Positions 15,502-24,600 of a DNA stretch of 48,955 nucleotides are shown in pieces. The position numbers and the translations under genes are program-made. Source of the stretch: Gammaproteobacteria bacterium (GTDB lineage: Bacteria > Pseudomonadota > Gammaproteobacteria > SZUA-229); the NCBI GenBank assembly GCA_026196035.1, contig JAPHQX010000045.1, positions 1-48,955 on the forward strand, written 5' to 3'. Each line of letters opens with the position of its first letter. The stretch's first letter is position 1. The notes below the pieces were generated by a model. The model saw only the letters and a program-made list of their open reading frames with translations, made no database searches and was not told the origin of the DNA.

Positions 15502-15861
15502 TTAGTCGAAGTTGGTGGTTATTTTAAGTCCCTGCTGCGTGATGGCTTCTGCCATTCGAGCAAAATTGTCTTCATTGGCAAATAATTCATCACCTGAGCC
15601 CTCAACTTCAAGGATTTTTTTACGTGTTTTGGGGTTTTCAACGGTTAATTTCCATAAGTCATTGTTAATTTTTTGTCGTTTTACGGTCAGTGACGAGTCT
15701 GAAAATCCCCATTTTCGGCTGCCGCTACTCATAAGAGATGCTGTCGATTTTTGTAATGATGCTAATCCATCTGTTTGTGGATAAATGTTGTGTACAGAAT
15801 AACGTGCTATTTTGAGCCCTTTTACGGCTTCTGCGTGTCTGGCTATTGAGTTGTTATCCAT
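15502..15861 (-). CDS. Hypothetical 119-residue protein
   Basis: I do not recognise this protein. A strong ribosome site (AGGAGG) sits about 10 bases before the ATG, which supports it as a real gene. The N-terminus (NNSIARHAEAVKGLKIARYSV) is followed by a serine-rich segment (LQKSTASLMSSGSRKW) and a basic beta-like part (LTVKRQKINNDLWKLTVENP). There is no signal peptide. Neighbours do not suggest a pathway. Confidence 0.6.
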   Translation of the reverse strand: MDNNSIARHAEAVKGLKIARYSVHNIYPQTDGLASLQKSTASLMSSGSRKWGFSDSSLTVKRQKINNDLWKLTVENPKTRKKILEVEGSGDELFANEDNFARMAEAITQQGLKITTNFD

Positions 15862-16196
15862 GATTTCAGTAACCTCCTGGGGGGGTGGTTGTTAATCAGG
15901 TTGATAAGTATCTAACCGGCCGATCAGTATATACCGTATTTGAGATAGAAATAAAGAGAAAATGATATAAAAGCTATATGTTTTTGTGTTTAACAGGCTT
16001 TAAAGTGATATAAATTTTATGAAATGATTATTAAATATAATCTATAACTATATGATTACTATTAAATATTTATTAAAAATATAGTTTTTACGTAATTTAT
16101 TTATTTATTTGTCAGTTATTGTTGTTATGAAAGCGCTTATATATCCAATATGGTTGAGGATTGGAGGGCGGGTTAACAAAATCACTTCCAGATTAA
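15862..16196. other. 335-base gene-free interval, AT-rich
   Basis: I see no credible reading frame, RNA gene or terminator. It begins with the ribosome site and a seven-G run of the preceding minus-strand gene. From about 15950 to 16130 it is almost only A and T, with runs such as ATTAAATATTTATTAAAAATA. It should contain the promoter of the 119-residue gene and the end of the epimerase transcript; neither can be placed securely. Confidence 0.5.
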
Positions 16197-17120
16197 TTAT
16201 TGATTGACTGAGTCCAGTAAAGCGCTGAGTCCCTCTTTGAGTGTGGATTCAGCGACAACCCCCAGTTCTTTGTTCATGCGCCCGGGGTTAGCCAGTGAAT
16301 GTACAATGTCACCTGTTCTGGGTTCTTCAAAGCTGATGTCAGTTTGATTACCTGCAAGATCTGAAAGGACATCAATCAGATCAAGAAGCGTTGTTTGCTG
16401 GCCTGTAGCTACATTACAGGCTCCCTGATAGTTGCTTTGTAGTGCTGCAACATTGGTGCGAGCAACATCACGTACAAAAATAAAATCACGGGTATGTTTG
16501 CCGTCACCAAATACAGTGACCGGTTGACTGGCTGATATACGATCTACTAATAGAGCGATGACGCCTGCATAAGGTGATTTTGGATCCTGTCTTGGGCCAT
16601 ATACGTTGAAGTAGCGCATGCCAAGTGAAGAAAAGTTATATAAACGATGGTAAAGATCGCAATATTGTTCGTTAATCTGTTTTTCCAGGCCGTAGGGTGA
16701 AAGTTGTTTAACTGGAAGGTCTTCATCCAGAGGTAGCCTGGGTGGTTCTCCGTATATGGCAGCTGATGAGGCGTAGACTAGCCTCTGGACATTGTTTGTG
16801 CGAGCAGCCTCCAGTACATTGACAAAGCCAAGAATGTTTTGCCGGGCTGAAAAGGCAGGATCTTCCAGTGAGGCGACAACCGATACCTGTGCGGCTAAAT
16901 TTAGGCAGTGACTAACACCGTTCATGGCATTTTTGACGGTACCCTCATCACATATGTCACCTTCAATGAATTCCAGTAGTGGATGTTTATCAGGTAAATT
17001 ATGGCGATGACCTGAGGAAAGATTGTCGAGTACTCGAACCGGTATATCCTGTTCCATGAGTAAATCAGCTGTGTGTGATCCAATAAAACCGGCACCACCG
17101 GTAATTAATACTTTTTTCAT
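16197..17120 (-). CDS. NAD-dependent sugar-nucleotide epimerase/dehydratase (extended SDR)
   Basis: The 307-residue enzyme has the NAD-binding GGAGFIGS motif at residues 8-15, catalytic SSAAIYG with Tyr143 and Lys147 (SPYGLEK), and substrate-side features MRYFNVYGPRQDP and GDGKHTRDFIFVRDVA. It resembles UDP-glucose/UDP-GlcNAc 4-epimerases of the WbpP/GalE group, which supply LPS or exopolysaccharide sugars. The exact substrate cannot be assigned from sequence. It is a single gene divergent from purEK across about 130 bases, with no other polysaccharide gene adjacent. Confidence 0.85.
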   Translation of the reverse strand: MKKVLITGGAGFIGSHTADLLMEQDIPVRVLDNLSSGHRHNLPDKHPLLEFIEGDICDEGTVKNAMNGVSHCLNLAAQVSVVASLEDPAFSARQNILGFVNVLEAARTNNVQRLVYASSAAIYGEPPRLPLDEDLPVKQLSPYGLEKQINEQYCDLYHRLYNFSSLGMRYFNVYGPRQDPKSPYAGVIALLVDRISASQPVTVFGDGKHTRDFIFVRDVARTNVAALQSNYQGACNVATGQQTTLLDLIDVLSDLAGNQTDISFEEPRTGDIVHSLANPGRMNKELGVVAESTLKEGLSALLDSVNQ

Positions 17121-17248
17121 TATTTTGTTGTTTTATGAATGTGATTAATATTGATATATAGGGTAGTTTAATTTGGTTCGTAAAAAAACATGTATTCATA
17201 TAAAATATGCTGTTTTTCTCGGTTTCGACCGCCACATGGGTTTAAGAG

Positions 17249-17746
17249 ATGGCAAATATTAAAGTCGGTGTTGTAATGGGCAGTAATAGTGACTGGCCTG
17301 TGATGCAGCATGCGGTAACACAGCTGGAAGCATTTGGTATTGAGTATGAAGCCCGAGTGGTCTCGGCACATAGAACGCCTGAGTTATTGTTTGAGTATGC
17401 GGCAACGGCTCGTGAAAGAGGCCTGGCTTGTATTATTGCGGGTGCGGGTGGTGCTGCTCATTTGCCTGGAATGCTGGCAGCTAAAACCACATTGCCTGTT
17501 TTGGGTGTACCTGTACCTTCGCGTTATTTGAAGGGTATGGACTCATTGCTTTCTATTGTGCAAATGCCCAGGGGCGTGCCTGTGGCGACTTTTGCAATTG
17601 GTGAGGCGGGTGCCGCCAATGCGGGCTTATATGCGGTGTCGTTGCTGGCTAATAATGATGAAGTGCTTGCTGAGAAGCTGGCTGATTTCAGAGCTGACCA
17701 GCAGGATGCGGTACTGGCTATGGATTTGCCTCCGGTCGAAAAATGA
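17249..17746 (+). CDS. purE: N5-carboxyaminoimidazole ribonucleotide mutase
   Basis: PurE class I converts N5-CAIR to CAIR in purine synthesis. The 165-residue length is standard. Signature motifs are [13 protein letters not shown] at the phosphate site, SAHRTPE with the catalytic His, and [14 protein letters not shown]. It overlaps purK by ATGA, the usual paired arrangement. The upstream 128 bases contain a TATAAA-like element near 17199 but no convincing -35 and no PurR box that I can see. Confidence 0.95.
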   Translation: MANIKVGVVMGSNSDWPVMQHAVTQLEAFGIEYEARVVSAHRTPELLFEYAATARERGLACIIAGAGGAAHLPGMLAAKTTLPVLGVPVPSRYLKGMDSLLSIVQMPRGVPVATFAIGEAGAANAGLYAVSLLANNDEVLAEKLADFRADQQDAVLAMDLPPVEK

Positions 17747-18861
17747 TATTACCAGGTGCAACATTAGGTGTTTTAGGGGGCGGTCAGCTTGGGCGCATGT
17801 TCTGTGTAGCTGCGCGTACCATGGGATATCACACGGTAATACTTGATCCAGATCCGGCGAGTCCGGCAGGTCGTGTGGCAGATGATCATATTCAGGCTGA
17901 TTATACCGATAAGGCTGCGCTTGACCGACTGGCTGAATGTTGTGATGTAATTACAACTGAATTTGAAAATGTGCCCGCTGAAAGCCTTAAGTATCTGTTA
18001 GATAAAAAACCTGTTCATCCTTCTCCGCAGGCGGTGGAAATTGCCCAGAACCGTATTAAAGAAAAGAATTTTGCCATAGATGCGGGTATAGCACCGGCAC
18101 CATTCGCGGCTATTTATGCTGAAGCTGATCTGCAGCCGGCCGTTGAGGCTATTGGTTTTCCTGCAATATTAAAAAGCTCTACTTTGGGTTATGACGGCAA
18201 AGGGCAGTTTATTGTTGATGACCTGGCTCAGGCCGTGGATGCTTTTAGAAGTATGGGCAGTGTCGAGTCAGTGCTAGAGAAGAAGCTGGATCTGAAAAAA
18301 GAAATTTCTGTTTTACTGGCAAGAAATGCTCATGGTGACGTTCAGTGTTATTCACCGGCTGAAAATGAGCATCGTAATGGTATTTTACATCAGTCAATTG
18401 TACCGGCCAGAGTGAATGATGAAATTGCTAAGGAAGCCATACAAAAAACCATAGGGCTGGCGGCAGCGATGAATTATGTTGGTGTACTGGCCGTCGAGTT
18501 CTTTATTACCGAGGATGATCAGTTAATATTTAATGAGATGGCGCCACGTCCGCATAATAGTGGTCACTATACAAAAGATGCCAGTGTGACATCGCAGTTT
18601 GAACAGCAGGTACGTGCTATTTGTGATTTGCCTCCGGGTGATACCCGGCTGTTATCGCCCGTCGTGATGGTGAATATGCTGGGTGATGTATGGGATCCTG
18701 ACTGGTCATTTCTATTATCAGAAACGGGCGTTAAATTACATTTGTACGGTAAAAAAGAAGCTCGGCCAGGTCGTAAGATGGGGCATTTTAATGTGCTTGA
18801 TAAAGATATTAATAATGCCATCTTGAAAGCAGAGCGATTATTTATCGGCTTATCCAGATAA
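17743..18861 (+). CDS. purK: 5-(carboxyamino)imidazole ribonucleotide synthase
   Basis: PurK uses ATP and bicarbonate to make N5-CAIR, the substrate of PurE. The 372-residue ATP-grasp enzyme has [13 protein letters not shown] at the N-terminal domain, [13 protein letters not shown] for the ATP-binding loop, VLAVEFF and [13 protein letters not shown] at the metal and active site. The start overlaps the purE stop by 4 bases, so translation is coupled. Confidence 0.95.
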   Translation: MILPGATLGVLGGGQLGRMFCVAARTMGYHTVILDPDPASPAGRVADDHIQADYTDKAALDRLAECCDVITTEFENVPAESLKYLLDKKPVHPSPQAVEIAQNRIKEKNFAIDAGIAPAPFAAIYAEADLQPAVEAIGFPAILKSSTLGYDGKGQFIVDDLAQAVDAFRSMGSVESVLEKKLDLKKEISVLLARNAHGDVQCYSPAENEHRNGILHQSIVPARVNDEIAKEAIQKTIGLAAAMNYVGVLAVEFFITEDDQLIFNEMAPRPHNSGHYTKDASVTSQFEQQVRAICDLPPGDTRLLSPVVMVNMLGDVWDPDWSFLLSETGVKLHLYGKKEARPGRKMGHFNVLDKDINNAILKAERLFIGLSR

Positions 18862-18906
18862 ACACCGTTTAATTTCTAATTGTTGAACTCATTCCCGTTA
18901 TATCAA

Positions 18907-18935
18907 TTGATGTTTGCTTATTCTGTGCCCATAAT
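18907..18935 (+). promoter_or_regulatory. Sigma-70-type promoter for the 142-residue gene
   Basis: TTGATG (18907-18912) and CATAAT (18930-18935) are 17 bases apart, close to consensus. The start would be about 33 bases before the ATG at 18976, which has a GGGAGG ribosome site. Confidence 0.5.
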
Positions 18936-18975
18936 CATACAGATAATTAGAGTTATATAGCAGGGAGGTTTTGTT

Positions 18976-19404
18976 ATGAGCTTATCTGACCCGGTAAAAG
19001 AGTTTGAAGGTTTATTAGATAAACCTTCAAATATGGAGATGATCGCTTTTCTCAAGCAGCATCAACCATCAGCACATACTGATATAGTTGATCTACTTAT
19101 CAAGACTGTAGAAAACTTACCTGATGTTCATTTCTATTGTCCTGATACAGATAATCATGCTTATTATGTTGCGCATACATCTGATGGCATCATGTTTGCG
19201 GTTGCAATGGGTATGAGTGGACTGATGTTTCGATTGCCTAAAAAAGCCATGTCTGGCGCTCTGGTTAAGGGCGGAGAAATTATTAAAGAAATTGGCGATG
19301 ACTGGGTAAATTTTAATCCCTTCTGGCCAGAAGAAAACAGGGACAAATATTCTGTAGATGATATGAAGCACTGGTGTAAACTGGCTTATCACGCAGCCAA
19401 GTAA
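18976..19404 (+). CDS. Conserved-looking hypothetical 142-residue protein
   Basis: I do not recognise a family with certainty. The protein is soluble and has no signal peptide. Aromatic-rich segments (VHFYCPDTDNHAYYVAHT, WVNFNPFW) surround a glycine- and methionine-rich beta stretch (IMFAVAMGMSGLMFRLP). It has its own promoter and a strong ribosome site and is followed 26-35 bases later by a two-helix membrane protein gene, so the two may be co-transcribed. Confidence 0.6.
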   Translation: MSLSDPVKEFEGLLDKPSNMEMIAFLKQHQPSAHTDIVDLLIKTVENLPDVHFYCPDTDNHAYYVAHTSDGIMFAVAMGMSGLMFRLPKKAMSGALVKGGEIIKEIGDDWVNFNPFWPEENRDKYSVDDMKHWCKLAYHAAK

Positions 19405-19439
19405 AAAATCATGCATGAAATTTACCGGGGATGAGTAAT

Positions 19440-19949
19440 ATGGCGTTAATGATGCCAAATGCAATGCGATTTTATAAAGTGTGTACAGTTGTTGGTCTGC
19501 TTATCATTATTTTATCGGTCTTATTTGCATGGGTAAAAATCAACCGTTTTGAAATGACAATTGTTGATGCCTTTGAAGGTGCTGTCACAACTTCCCTGGA
19601 GGTTGAAGGTATTGATGAAGCGCTTAATCATATAGAAAAAGTGCTTCAGGAAGTAGATCAGTCTGCGACACCAAAAGAATCAGTGACTACCGATGGTATT
19701 TCTTATTCGGCTTATGAAATTGAACGGTTGCGTTCAGAAAAAGCTAATCTTGTAGTACATAAAAAAGAGAAAGAACTTGAATTAACAGCATCAAATCATG
19801 TAAAGAAATATGTCTTGAATGAGATTAGGCTGTTATTTTTAATGATGCTGATTACGTTAATTATTGGTATCTTTCTTGGTGTTCTGGGGATACTCGGCTG
19901 GTATCTGAAAATTGAATTATTTGAAGATAGAAGGCAAAAGCCCAGATGA
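19440..19949 (+). CDS. Hypothetical protein with two membrane helices and a coiled coil
   Basis: From the ATG at 19440 the product is 169 residues; an ATG at 19431 directly abuts the GGGG ribosome site and is too close to it. The layout is a TM helix near residues 11-33, a periplasmic or cytoplasmic middle with a charged coiled-coil stretch (EIERLRSEKANLVVHKKEK), then a long second TM segment (LLFLMMLITLIIGIFLGVLG) and a basic tail. I do not recognise a family. It probably follows the 142-residue gene in one transcript. Confidence 0.6.
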   Translation: MALMMPNAMRFYKVCTVVGLLIIILSVLFAWVKINRFEMTIVDAFEGAVTTSLEVEGIDEALNHIEKVLQEVDQSATPKESVTTDGISYSAYEIERLRSEKANLVVHKKEKELELTASNHVKKYVLNEIRLLFLMMLITLIIGIFLGVLGILGWYLKIELFEDRRQKPR

Positions 19950-20282
19950 ATTATTTATTGTTTTTAGATTAAAAAATGGATATTTAAACTGATAAAGTAT
20001 GTAATTGATCCTGAGTCGGCCTTTCAAATTAACATCGCTAAAATATTATGTAAAGCATTTTTCTGTAAATGTTCAAATTTAATTATTTCCCCTTGACCCC
20101 TTAGTCGCTATCCTCTATAAGTTTTAGTAACTTAAAATGATAAAAGGAGATGTGTAAGTCATAAATAACATATTGACCGTTTGATAACAGAATCGTGAGA
20201 ATGGATACAGTAAAGTGATTTTTATACCTGTCACATAGCTAATTTATTCTTGTAAGAGGAATTCAACAAAAGGTGAATTTAT
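19950..20282. other. 333-base gene-free interval; long leader of the PhoH-family gene
   Basis: No reading frame of any length stands out. The left half is plain AT-rich sequence without a clear terminator. A near-consensus promoter at 20093-20121 would give a transcript leader of about 155 bases before the ATG at 20283. The leader contains a partly self-complementary TTTTAGTAACTTAAAA and a GGAG followed by a 4-codon frame, neither persuasive as a riboswitch or leader peptide. Confidence 0.5.
20093..20121 (+). promoter_or_regulatory. Sigma-70-type promoter for the PhoH-family gene
   Basis: TTGACC (20093-20098), a 17-base spacer and TATAAG (20116-20121) make the best housekeeping promoter in the window. 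It points at the PhoH-family gene with a long leader. Confidence 0.65.
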
Positions 20283-21038
20283 ATGGCTAAAAAATCCATG
20301 GCCAAAAAGAAGGCGATGCGAACATCACGAAAACGAGGACCAGCTAATTCAGTCGTCGTTGATATACATTCCCATAACGCATATCTTGATGCGCAGCCAA
20401 AGTCCTTCTCTCCGTTAAAACCCCTCAAAGCAAAAACACAATCACAGTCTCAGTATATAGCTGCAATAAAATCTAATAAATTAACATTTGGTATTGGCCC
20501 TGCGGGGACAGGCAAAAGTTACTGTGCGGGTGCTTTAGCGGCAGAAGAGCTGGAAAGTAGACGTGTTGAACGAATTATTATTAGTCGGCCGGCAGTTGAG
20601 GCGGGTGAAAATATGGGTTTTTTACCAGGAGACCTGCAGGAAAAATTTGATCCTTATTTTGACGCGTTTAGAGATTGTCTGATTGATCGACTTGGTAAAG
20701 GTGTCGTTGAATGCGGAATCAAGAATGATCGAATTGTTGTTTCTCCCCTGGCGTATCTTCGTGGTAAAACTTTTAATGATGCATTTGTTGTGCTTGATGA
20801 AGCACAGAATTGTACGAAGGCGCAATTAAAAATGTTTTTAACACGTATAGGAGAAAATTGTAGAGTGGTTGTTAATGGTGATATTCGACAATCGGATATA
20901 GGTCAGGCATCAGGATTGCAAGATGCTATTGACAGACTGGGTGGACTTGGGGGAGTATACGTACACGAGTTCGGTCACGAAGATATAGTTCGTAGTGGTT
21001 TGGTAAAAGATATTATTGAACGTTACGAGCATGCGTAA
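20283..21038 (+). CDS. PhoH-family ATPase
   Basis: The 251-residue protein is a P-loop ATPase with Walker A GPAGTGKS at residues 72-79, IISRPAVEAGENMGFLPGD, Walker B FVVLDEAQN, and VVVNGDIRQSD, all typical of PhoH. PhoH proteins are linked to RNA metabolism, with proposed helicase activity, and to phosphate starvation in some bacteria. It is shorter than E. coli PhoH (about 350) because the N-terminal region is small. That region is very basic (KKSMAKKKAMRTSRKRG), which could bind RNA. No pho box is evident upstream. It ends at a strong hairpin that touches the greB start. Confidence 0.85.
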   Translation: MAKKSMAKKKAMRTSRKRGPANSVVVDIHSHNAYLDAQPKSFSPLKPLKAKTQSQSQYIAAIKSNKLTFGIGPAGTGKSYCAGALAAEELESRRVERIIISRPAVEAGENMGFLPGDLQEKFDPYFDAFRDCLIDRLGKGVVECGIKNDRIVVSPLAYLRGKTFNDAFVVLDEAQNCTKAQLKMFLTRIGENCRVVVNGDIRQSDIGQASGLQDAIDRLGGLGGVYVHEFGHEDIVRSGLVKDIIERYEHA

Positions 21039-21097
21039 TTTAACTGGTAGCTATATCAGTTGTGTTGAATAATAATAATAACTTTATTTGTTATTGT

Positions 21098-21124
21098 AGG
21101 GCGCTAAGGCGCCCTTTTGTTTTA
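21098..21124 (+). terminator. Hairpin terminator (or attenuator) directly before greB
   Basis: AGGGCGC-TAAG-GCGCCCT is a perfect 7-bp stem with a 4-base loop, followed by TTTTGTTTT that runs straight into the greB ATG at 21124. It can end the PhoH transcript. Because nothing separates it from greB, any greB mRNA from upstream must pass it, and no Shine-Dalgarno sequence fits between. Confidence 0.8.
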
Positions 21125-21630
21125 TGGGCAGATACAGACCTCCCTCACCTAAAAGTTCGCATTACATAACTCCTGAAGGCAGGCAGAAGCTTGCTGATGA
21201 GTTTGATTATCTGTGGCGAAAAAAAAGACCTGAAGTGACTCAGGCATTATCTGAAGCGGCAGCGGAAGGTGATCGTTCAGAAAATGCTGAATACATTTAT
21301 CGAAAAAAACAATTAGCTGAAATTGATCGTCGTGTTCGTTATTTGACAAAACGACTTGATGAGCTGGTTGTGGTTGATCGCAAGCCAGATAATGAAAGTC
21401 AGATTTTTTTTGGTGCATGGGTTGAGCTTGAGAATGAATCAGGTGATATTTTGCGTTACCGTATTGTGGGTCCTGATGAGTTTGATGTTGATAAATCATA
21501 TATTAGTATGGATTCTCCAGTTGCAAAGGCATTGATGCGCAAATTTGAAGGTGATGAAATTGAAGTCATTAGCCCAAATGGCAAAATGTCCTATTCAATA
21601 TTAGAAGTTCGTTATGAAGTATTTGATTAA
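21124..21630 (+). CDS. greB: Transcript cleavage factor GreB
   Basis: GreB enters the RNA polymerase secondary channel and triggers cleavage of backtracked RNA. The 168-residue protein has the N-terminal coiled coil with the acidic tip (EGDRSENAEYIYRKK) and then the C-terminal FKBP-like domain (FFGAWVELENESGD, VGPDEFDVDKSYISMDSP). LWRKKRPEVTQ and RRVRYLTKRLDEL mark it as GreB rather than GreA. The N-terminus MGRYRPP-x4-SHYITPEG resembles GreB of Pseudomonas-like bacteria as I remember it, so the ATG at 21124 is right even though no ribosome site precedes it, only a terminator U tract. Confidence 0.93.
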   Translation: MGRYRPPSPKSSHYITPEGRQKLADEFDYLWRKKRPEVTQALSEAAAEGDRSENAEYIYRKKQLAEIDRRVRYLTKRLDELVVVDRKPDNESQIFFGAWVELENESGDILRYRIVGPDEFDVDKSYISMDSPVAKALMRKFEGDEIEVISPNGKMSYSILEVRYEVFD

Positions 21631-21686
21631 AGTTTTATCATAATTTACCGCTAACCTGTGGAGATACCTTTATATTCTCACAGATT

Positions 21687-22544
21687 ATGCAAAAAACTAT
21701 TTTTACAATTCTGCTTGTCATTTTCTCAACTCAGTCGCTGGCCAGTCAGCGGTTTCAGGCGAACTTTGAAGAATCCCAGTGGCATTTGAAAACATCGCCG
21801 ATCCGTTGTGAGCTGGTTCATCCGATACCTCGCTATGGTCAGGGTAATTTTGTGTATGCTTCAAATGGTGAGCTTGCCTTTAGTCTGGATGTCTTGCAGC
21901 CACCTGTGAAGGATGGTGTAGCGAGCATGGCATCGATTCCTTCATTCTGGAAAGCAGGCTCTGAGGGTAAGGATATTGGTGAATTTGCAATTTCGGCAGG
22001 TAAAACACCGATTTATGCGCCTCATAAAATTGCACTAAGAATATTGTATGAACTGGATGCGGGAATGTTTCCTGTGTTGCAGTATAAAGACTGGGCTGAT
22101 CAGCGTGATGAGGTTATCGTTGCTCTGTCACCAGTTCATTTTCGTGATGTTTTGCCGGCCTTTCAGCAGTGTATTAGTCAGTTATTGCCTTATAGCTTTG
22201 AGGATCTGAGAGAGTCAACGGTAATGTTCCATTTAAATAAGGCAACATTAACGACTGAAGCTAAGCAGATTCTGGAAAATCTATCCCTGTACGCCAAAGA
22301 GTATAAAAACATTAAAATGGTGATAGAAGGGCATACTGACAGTATTGGTAGTCGTTATTACAATCGGCGTTTGTCCAGGCAAAGAGCGCAATCAGTGAAG
22401 AAATTCCTGTTATCTAAAGGGGTACCTGGCAAAAGGGTGGTGATTAAGGGTTATGGTGAAAGCAGGCCGGTGGCCAGTAATAACAGCCAGGATGGGCGAG
22501 CGGCTAATCGTCGGGTCAGTGTGACGCTTAACATGACGAAATAA
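21687..22544 (+). CDS. motY: MotY-type flagellar stator protein with OmpA-like domain
   Basis: MotY forms the T ring of the flagellar basal body and recruits sodium-driven stators. The 285-residue protein has a signal peptide (1-19, ending LAS). The MotY N-terminal domain (CELVHPIPRYGQGNFVY) is followed by a C-terminal OmpA-type peptidoglycan-binding domain from about 165 (IEGHTDSIGSRYYNRRLSR, KGYGESRPVASN). It stands alone; no other flagellar gene is in this window, which is common for motY. Its last codons (MTK, stop) form the first part of the tandem repeat that follows. Confidence 0.88.
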   Translation: MQKTIFTILLVIFSTQSLASQRFQANFEESQWHLKTSPIRCELVHPIPRYGQGNFVYASNGELAFSLDVLQPPVKDGVASMASIPSFWKAGSEGKDIGEFAISAGKTPIYAPHKIALRILYELDAGMFPVLQYKDWADQRDEVIVALSPVHFRDVLPAFQQCISQLLPYSFEDLRESTVMFHLNKATLTTEAKQILENLSLYAKEYKNIKMVIEGHTDSIGSRYYNRRLSRQRAQSVKKFLLSKGVPGKRVVIKGYGESRPVASNNSQDGRAANRRVSVTLNMTK

Positions 22545-22730
22545 GGTTTTTGGCTGTATATCACCGCTTGATTGCTCTAAATATGACTAAATAAGCTTTT
22601 TTCTGTAATAAGTCTTCATGTCGCTCTTTTCTGTCTCTAAACGAGGTTTTTTCCTGCATAAGTCTTCGCGTCTCTCTTTTTATATGGTTGAGTAAGTTTT
22701 TCCTGCAATAAGCTTTCATGCTTGGGTATA
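22531..22730 (+). repeat. Four imperfect tandem copies of a 50-bp unit between motY and argG
   Basis: Copies occupy 22531-22580, 22581-22630, 22631-22680 and 22681-22730. The first begins inside the end of motY; ACATGACGAAATAAGG (copy 1) recurs as ATATGACTAAATAAGC (copy 2), including a second Met-Thr-Lys-stop. Copies 2-4 share AGTCTTCATG, AGTCTTCGCG and AGCTTTCATG at exact 50-base steps, each after a T run and CTG. I count 36 of 50 identical bases between copies 2 and 3. The last copy merges with the argG -10 element. Confidence 0.75.
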
Positions 22731-22732
22731 AT
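22727..22732 (+). promoter_or_regulatory. -10 element of the argG promoter
   Basis: A perfect TATAAT at 22727-22732 lies 31 bases before the argG ATG. No good -35 is seen at 16-18 bases (TGCAAT is the nearest). I could not find an ArgR box. Confidence 0.45.
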
Positions 22733-22763
22733 GTGCGCCCTCAAGAATTAACGGAGCACGTGC

Positions 22764-23978
22764 ATGTCCAACGTCAAAAAAGTCGTACTGGCCTATTCTG
22801 GTGGCCTGGATACATCAATTATTCTCAAATGGCTTGAAGATACCTATGGCTGTGAAGTAGTGACTTTTACAGCTGATATTGGCCAGGGTGAAGAAGTTGA
22901 GCCTGCTCGTGCTAAAGCCCAGGCTATGGGGATTAAGGAAATATACATTGAAGATCTACGCGAAGAATTTGTACGTGATTACGTATTTCCCATGTTCCGT
23001 GCCAATGCCATATATGAAGGCGAGTACCTGCTTGGAACTTCAATAGCACGTCCTTTGATTGCTAAACGACTGGTAGAGATTGCCAATGATACAGGTGCGG
23101 ACGCAATTTCCCATGGCGCAACGGGCAAGGGTAATGATCAGGTGCGTTTCGAGCTGGGTGCCTATGCACTGAAACCGGGTGTTCAGGTGATTGCGCCCTG
23201 GCGTGAGTGGGATCTGAATTCACGGGAAAAACTTATGGCCTATGCTGAACAGCATGGTATCCCCGTTGATTTTGCCAAGAATAAAAAGAAATCGCCTTAT
23301 TCTATGGATGCGAATCTGCTGCATATTTCCTATGAAGGTGGCATTCTTGAGGATCCATGGGCCGAAGCAGAAGATGATATGTGGCGCTGGTCCGTGTCAC
23401 CTGAGGCGGCGCCTGATAAACCGACCTATGTTGAACTGAGTTATGAGAAGGGTGATATCGTGGCCATAGATGGTCTGCGTATGTCACCGGCTGAAGTATT
23501 AACAAAACTGAACAAGCTCGGCGGAGACAATGGTGTTGGTCGTCTGGATATCGTTGAGAATCGTTATGTGGGTATGAAATCGCGGGGTTGTTATGAAACA
23601 CCCGGTGGTACCATTATGCTAAAAGCGCACCGCGCCATTGAATCTCTGACGCTTGACCGTGAAGTTGCGCATCTTAAAGATGAGTTAATGCCCAAGTATG
23701 CTTCATTGATTTATAACGGTTACTGGTGGAGTCCAGAGCGTGAAATGATGCAGCAGATGATTGATGCATCACAGCATAATGTTAATGGTGATGTGCGCGT
23801 TAAATTATATAAGGGCGCTGTTTCAGCAGTCGGTCGTCGTTCAGAATCAGATTCTTTGTTTGATGAGAAAATTGCTACTTTTGAAGATGATGCGGGCGCT
23901 TATAATCAAAAGGATGCTGAAGGTTTCATCAAGCTGAATGCATTGCGTTTAAGAATAGCGGCAAGTCGACGCAAATAA
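22764..23978 (+). CDS. argG: Argininosuccinate synthase
   Basis: ArgG joins citrulline and aspartate with ATP in arginine synthesis. The 404-residue length is standard. Diagnostic motifs are [16 protein letters not shown] (N-type ATP pyrophosphatase loop), [30 protein letters not shown] for citrulline and aspartate binding, and [17 protein letters not shown]. The ATG at 22764 follows a modest ribosome site (ACGGAG). It is a single gene ending at a 15-bp perfect hairpin. Confidence 0.97.
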   Translation: MSNVKKVVLAYSGGLDTSIILKWLEDTYGCEVVTFTADIGQGEEVEPARAKAQAMGIKEIYIEDLREEFVRDYVFPMFRANAIYEGEYLLGTSIARPLIAKRLVEIANDTGADAISHGATGKGNDQVRFELGAYALKPGVQVIAPWREWDLNSREKLMAYAEQHGIPVDFAKNKKKSPYSMDANLLHISYEGGILEDPWAEAEDDMWRWSVSPEAAPDKPTYVELSYEKGDIVAIDGLRMSPAEVLTKLNKLGGDNGVGRLDIVENRYVGMKSRGCYETPGGTIMLKAHRAIESLTLDREVAHLKDELMPKYASLIYNGYWWSPEREMMQQMIDASQHNVNGDVRVKLYKGAVSAVGRRSESDSLFDEKIATFEDDAGAYNQKDAEGFIKLNALRLRIAASRRK

Positions 23979-23984
23979 TTGATG

Positions 23985-24019
23985 TTAAGGAAACTCTGAT
24001 TATTTCAGAGTTTCCTTAA
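23985..24019. terminator. Long perfect hairpin terminator after argG
   Basis: TTAAGGAAACTCTGA and its exact complement TCAGAGTTTCCTTAA form a 15-bp stem over a TTATT loop. The T tract is short on both sides, so it probably serves argG and the convergent cytochrome operon together. Confidence 0.75.
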
Positions 24020-24080
24020 TTGTTTCAATCCATGCCTGATTTAGTTTTATCTGGCAGAGTGATCTGAATAGTTCTGTTAG

Positions 24081-24551
24081 CTATTTTGAGAACTGTATCG
24101 CATCAATTCTGTAGCCAGCATGACAGCCGACGCAATTTTGCATCAGAGTAGCCAGCTGCTTCAGGCTGACTGCAGTATCACCAAACTGTTCAGCATCCAG
24201 TGCTATCTGATCGAATTTAGCGTGGGTATCAAAACCCAGTTGTTTAAATTCCAGTGGTAACTTCTTCATCAGTGATCCAGGCACGGCCTGTTGTGCAGCA
24301 CGACCAACTGTTCTTGCCGCCTTAACAATTTTTTCGGCATCATTTTCATTGGCCGCATGAATAATTTCCTGTACAGATGTTAAAAACATTCGCATTTCTG
24401 TTAGAACCAGGTCTCTTTCACCGGGTTCTAATAATAATTGTTGCCTGCCATCTTCGGCTGTTAATGTTTCGCCAGCTATAATGAACTTATAGGCCATCGC
24501 TCCCACGGCAAGACACGCGATTAGTAATGATGACCAGCATAATTTACACAT
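24081..24551 (-). CDS. Small c-type cytochrome, cytochrome c'-like
   Basis: The 156-residue protein has an N-terminal signal or anchor (about 1-20, with two Cys) and a four-helix-bundle-like body. One haem site, CVGCH at residues 140-144, lies close to the C-terminus, the arrangement of cytochrome c'. Class II cytochromes of this kind bind NO or carry electrons in the periplasm. It is last in a minus-strand operon that also holds a second such cytochrome and an outer-membrane channel. The exact partner is unknown. Confidence 0.75.
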   Translation of the reverse strand: MCKLCWSSLLIACLAVGAMAYKFIIAGETLTAEDGRQQLLLEPGERDLVLTEMRMFLTSVQEIIHAANENDAEKIVKAARTVGRAAQQAVPGSLMKKLPLEFKQLGFDTHAKFDQIALDAEQFGDTAVSLKQLATLMQNCVGCHAGYRIDAIQFSK

Positions 24552-24600
24552 ATATTTTCCTCAAATAAATTCGTTCCTTTAAAAGGCAACCTGGTTTGTT

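Noticed and set aside
22531-22730. CRISPR array reading of the 50-bp repeats
   Set aside because: Units are directly adjacent with no unique spacers, repeats are imperfect, and no cas genes are near.
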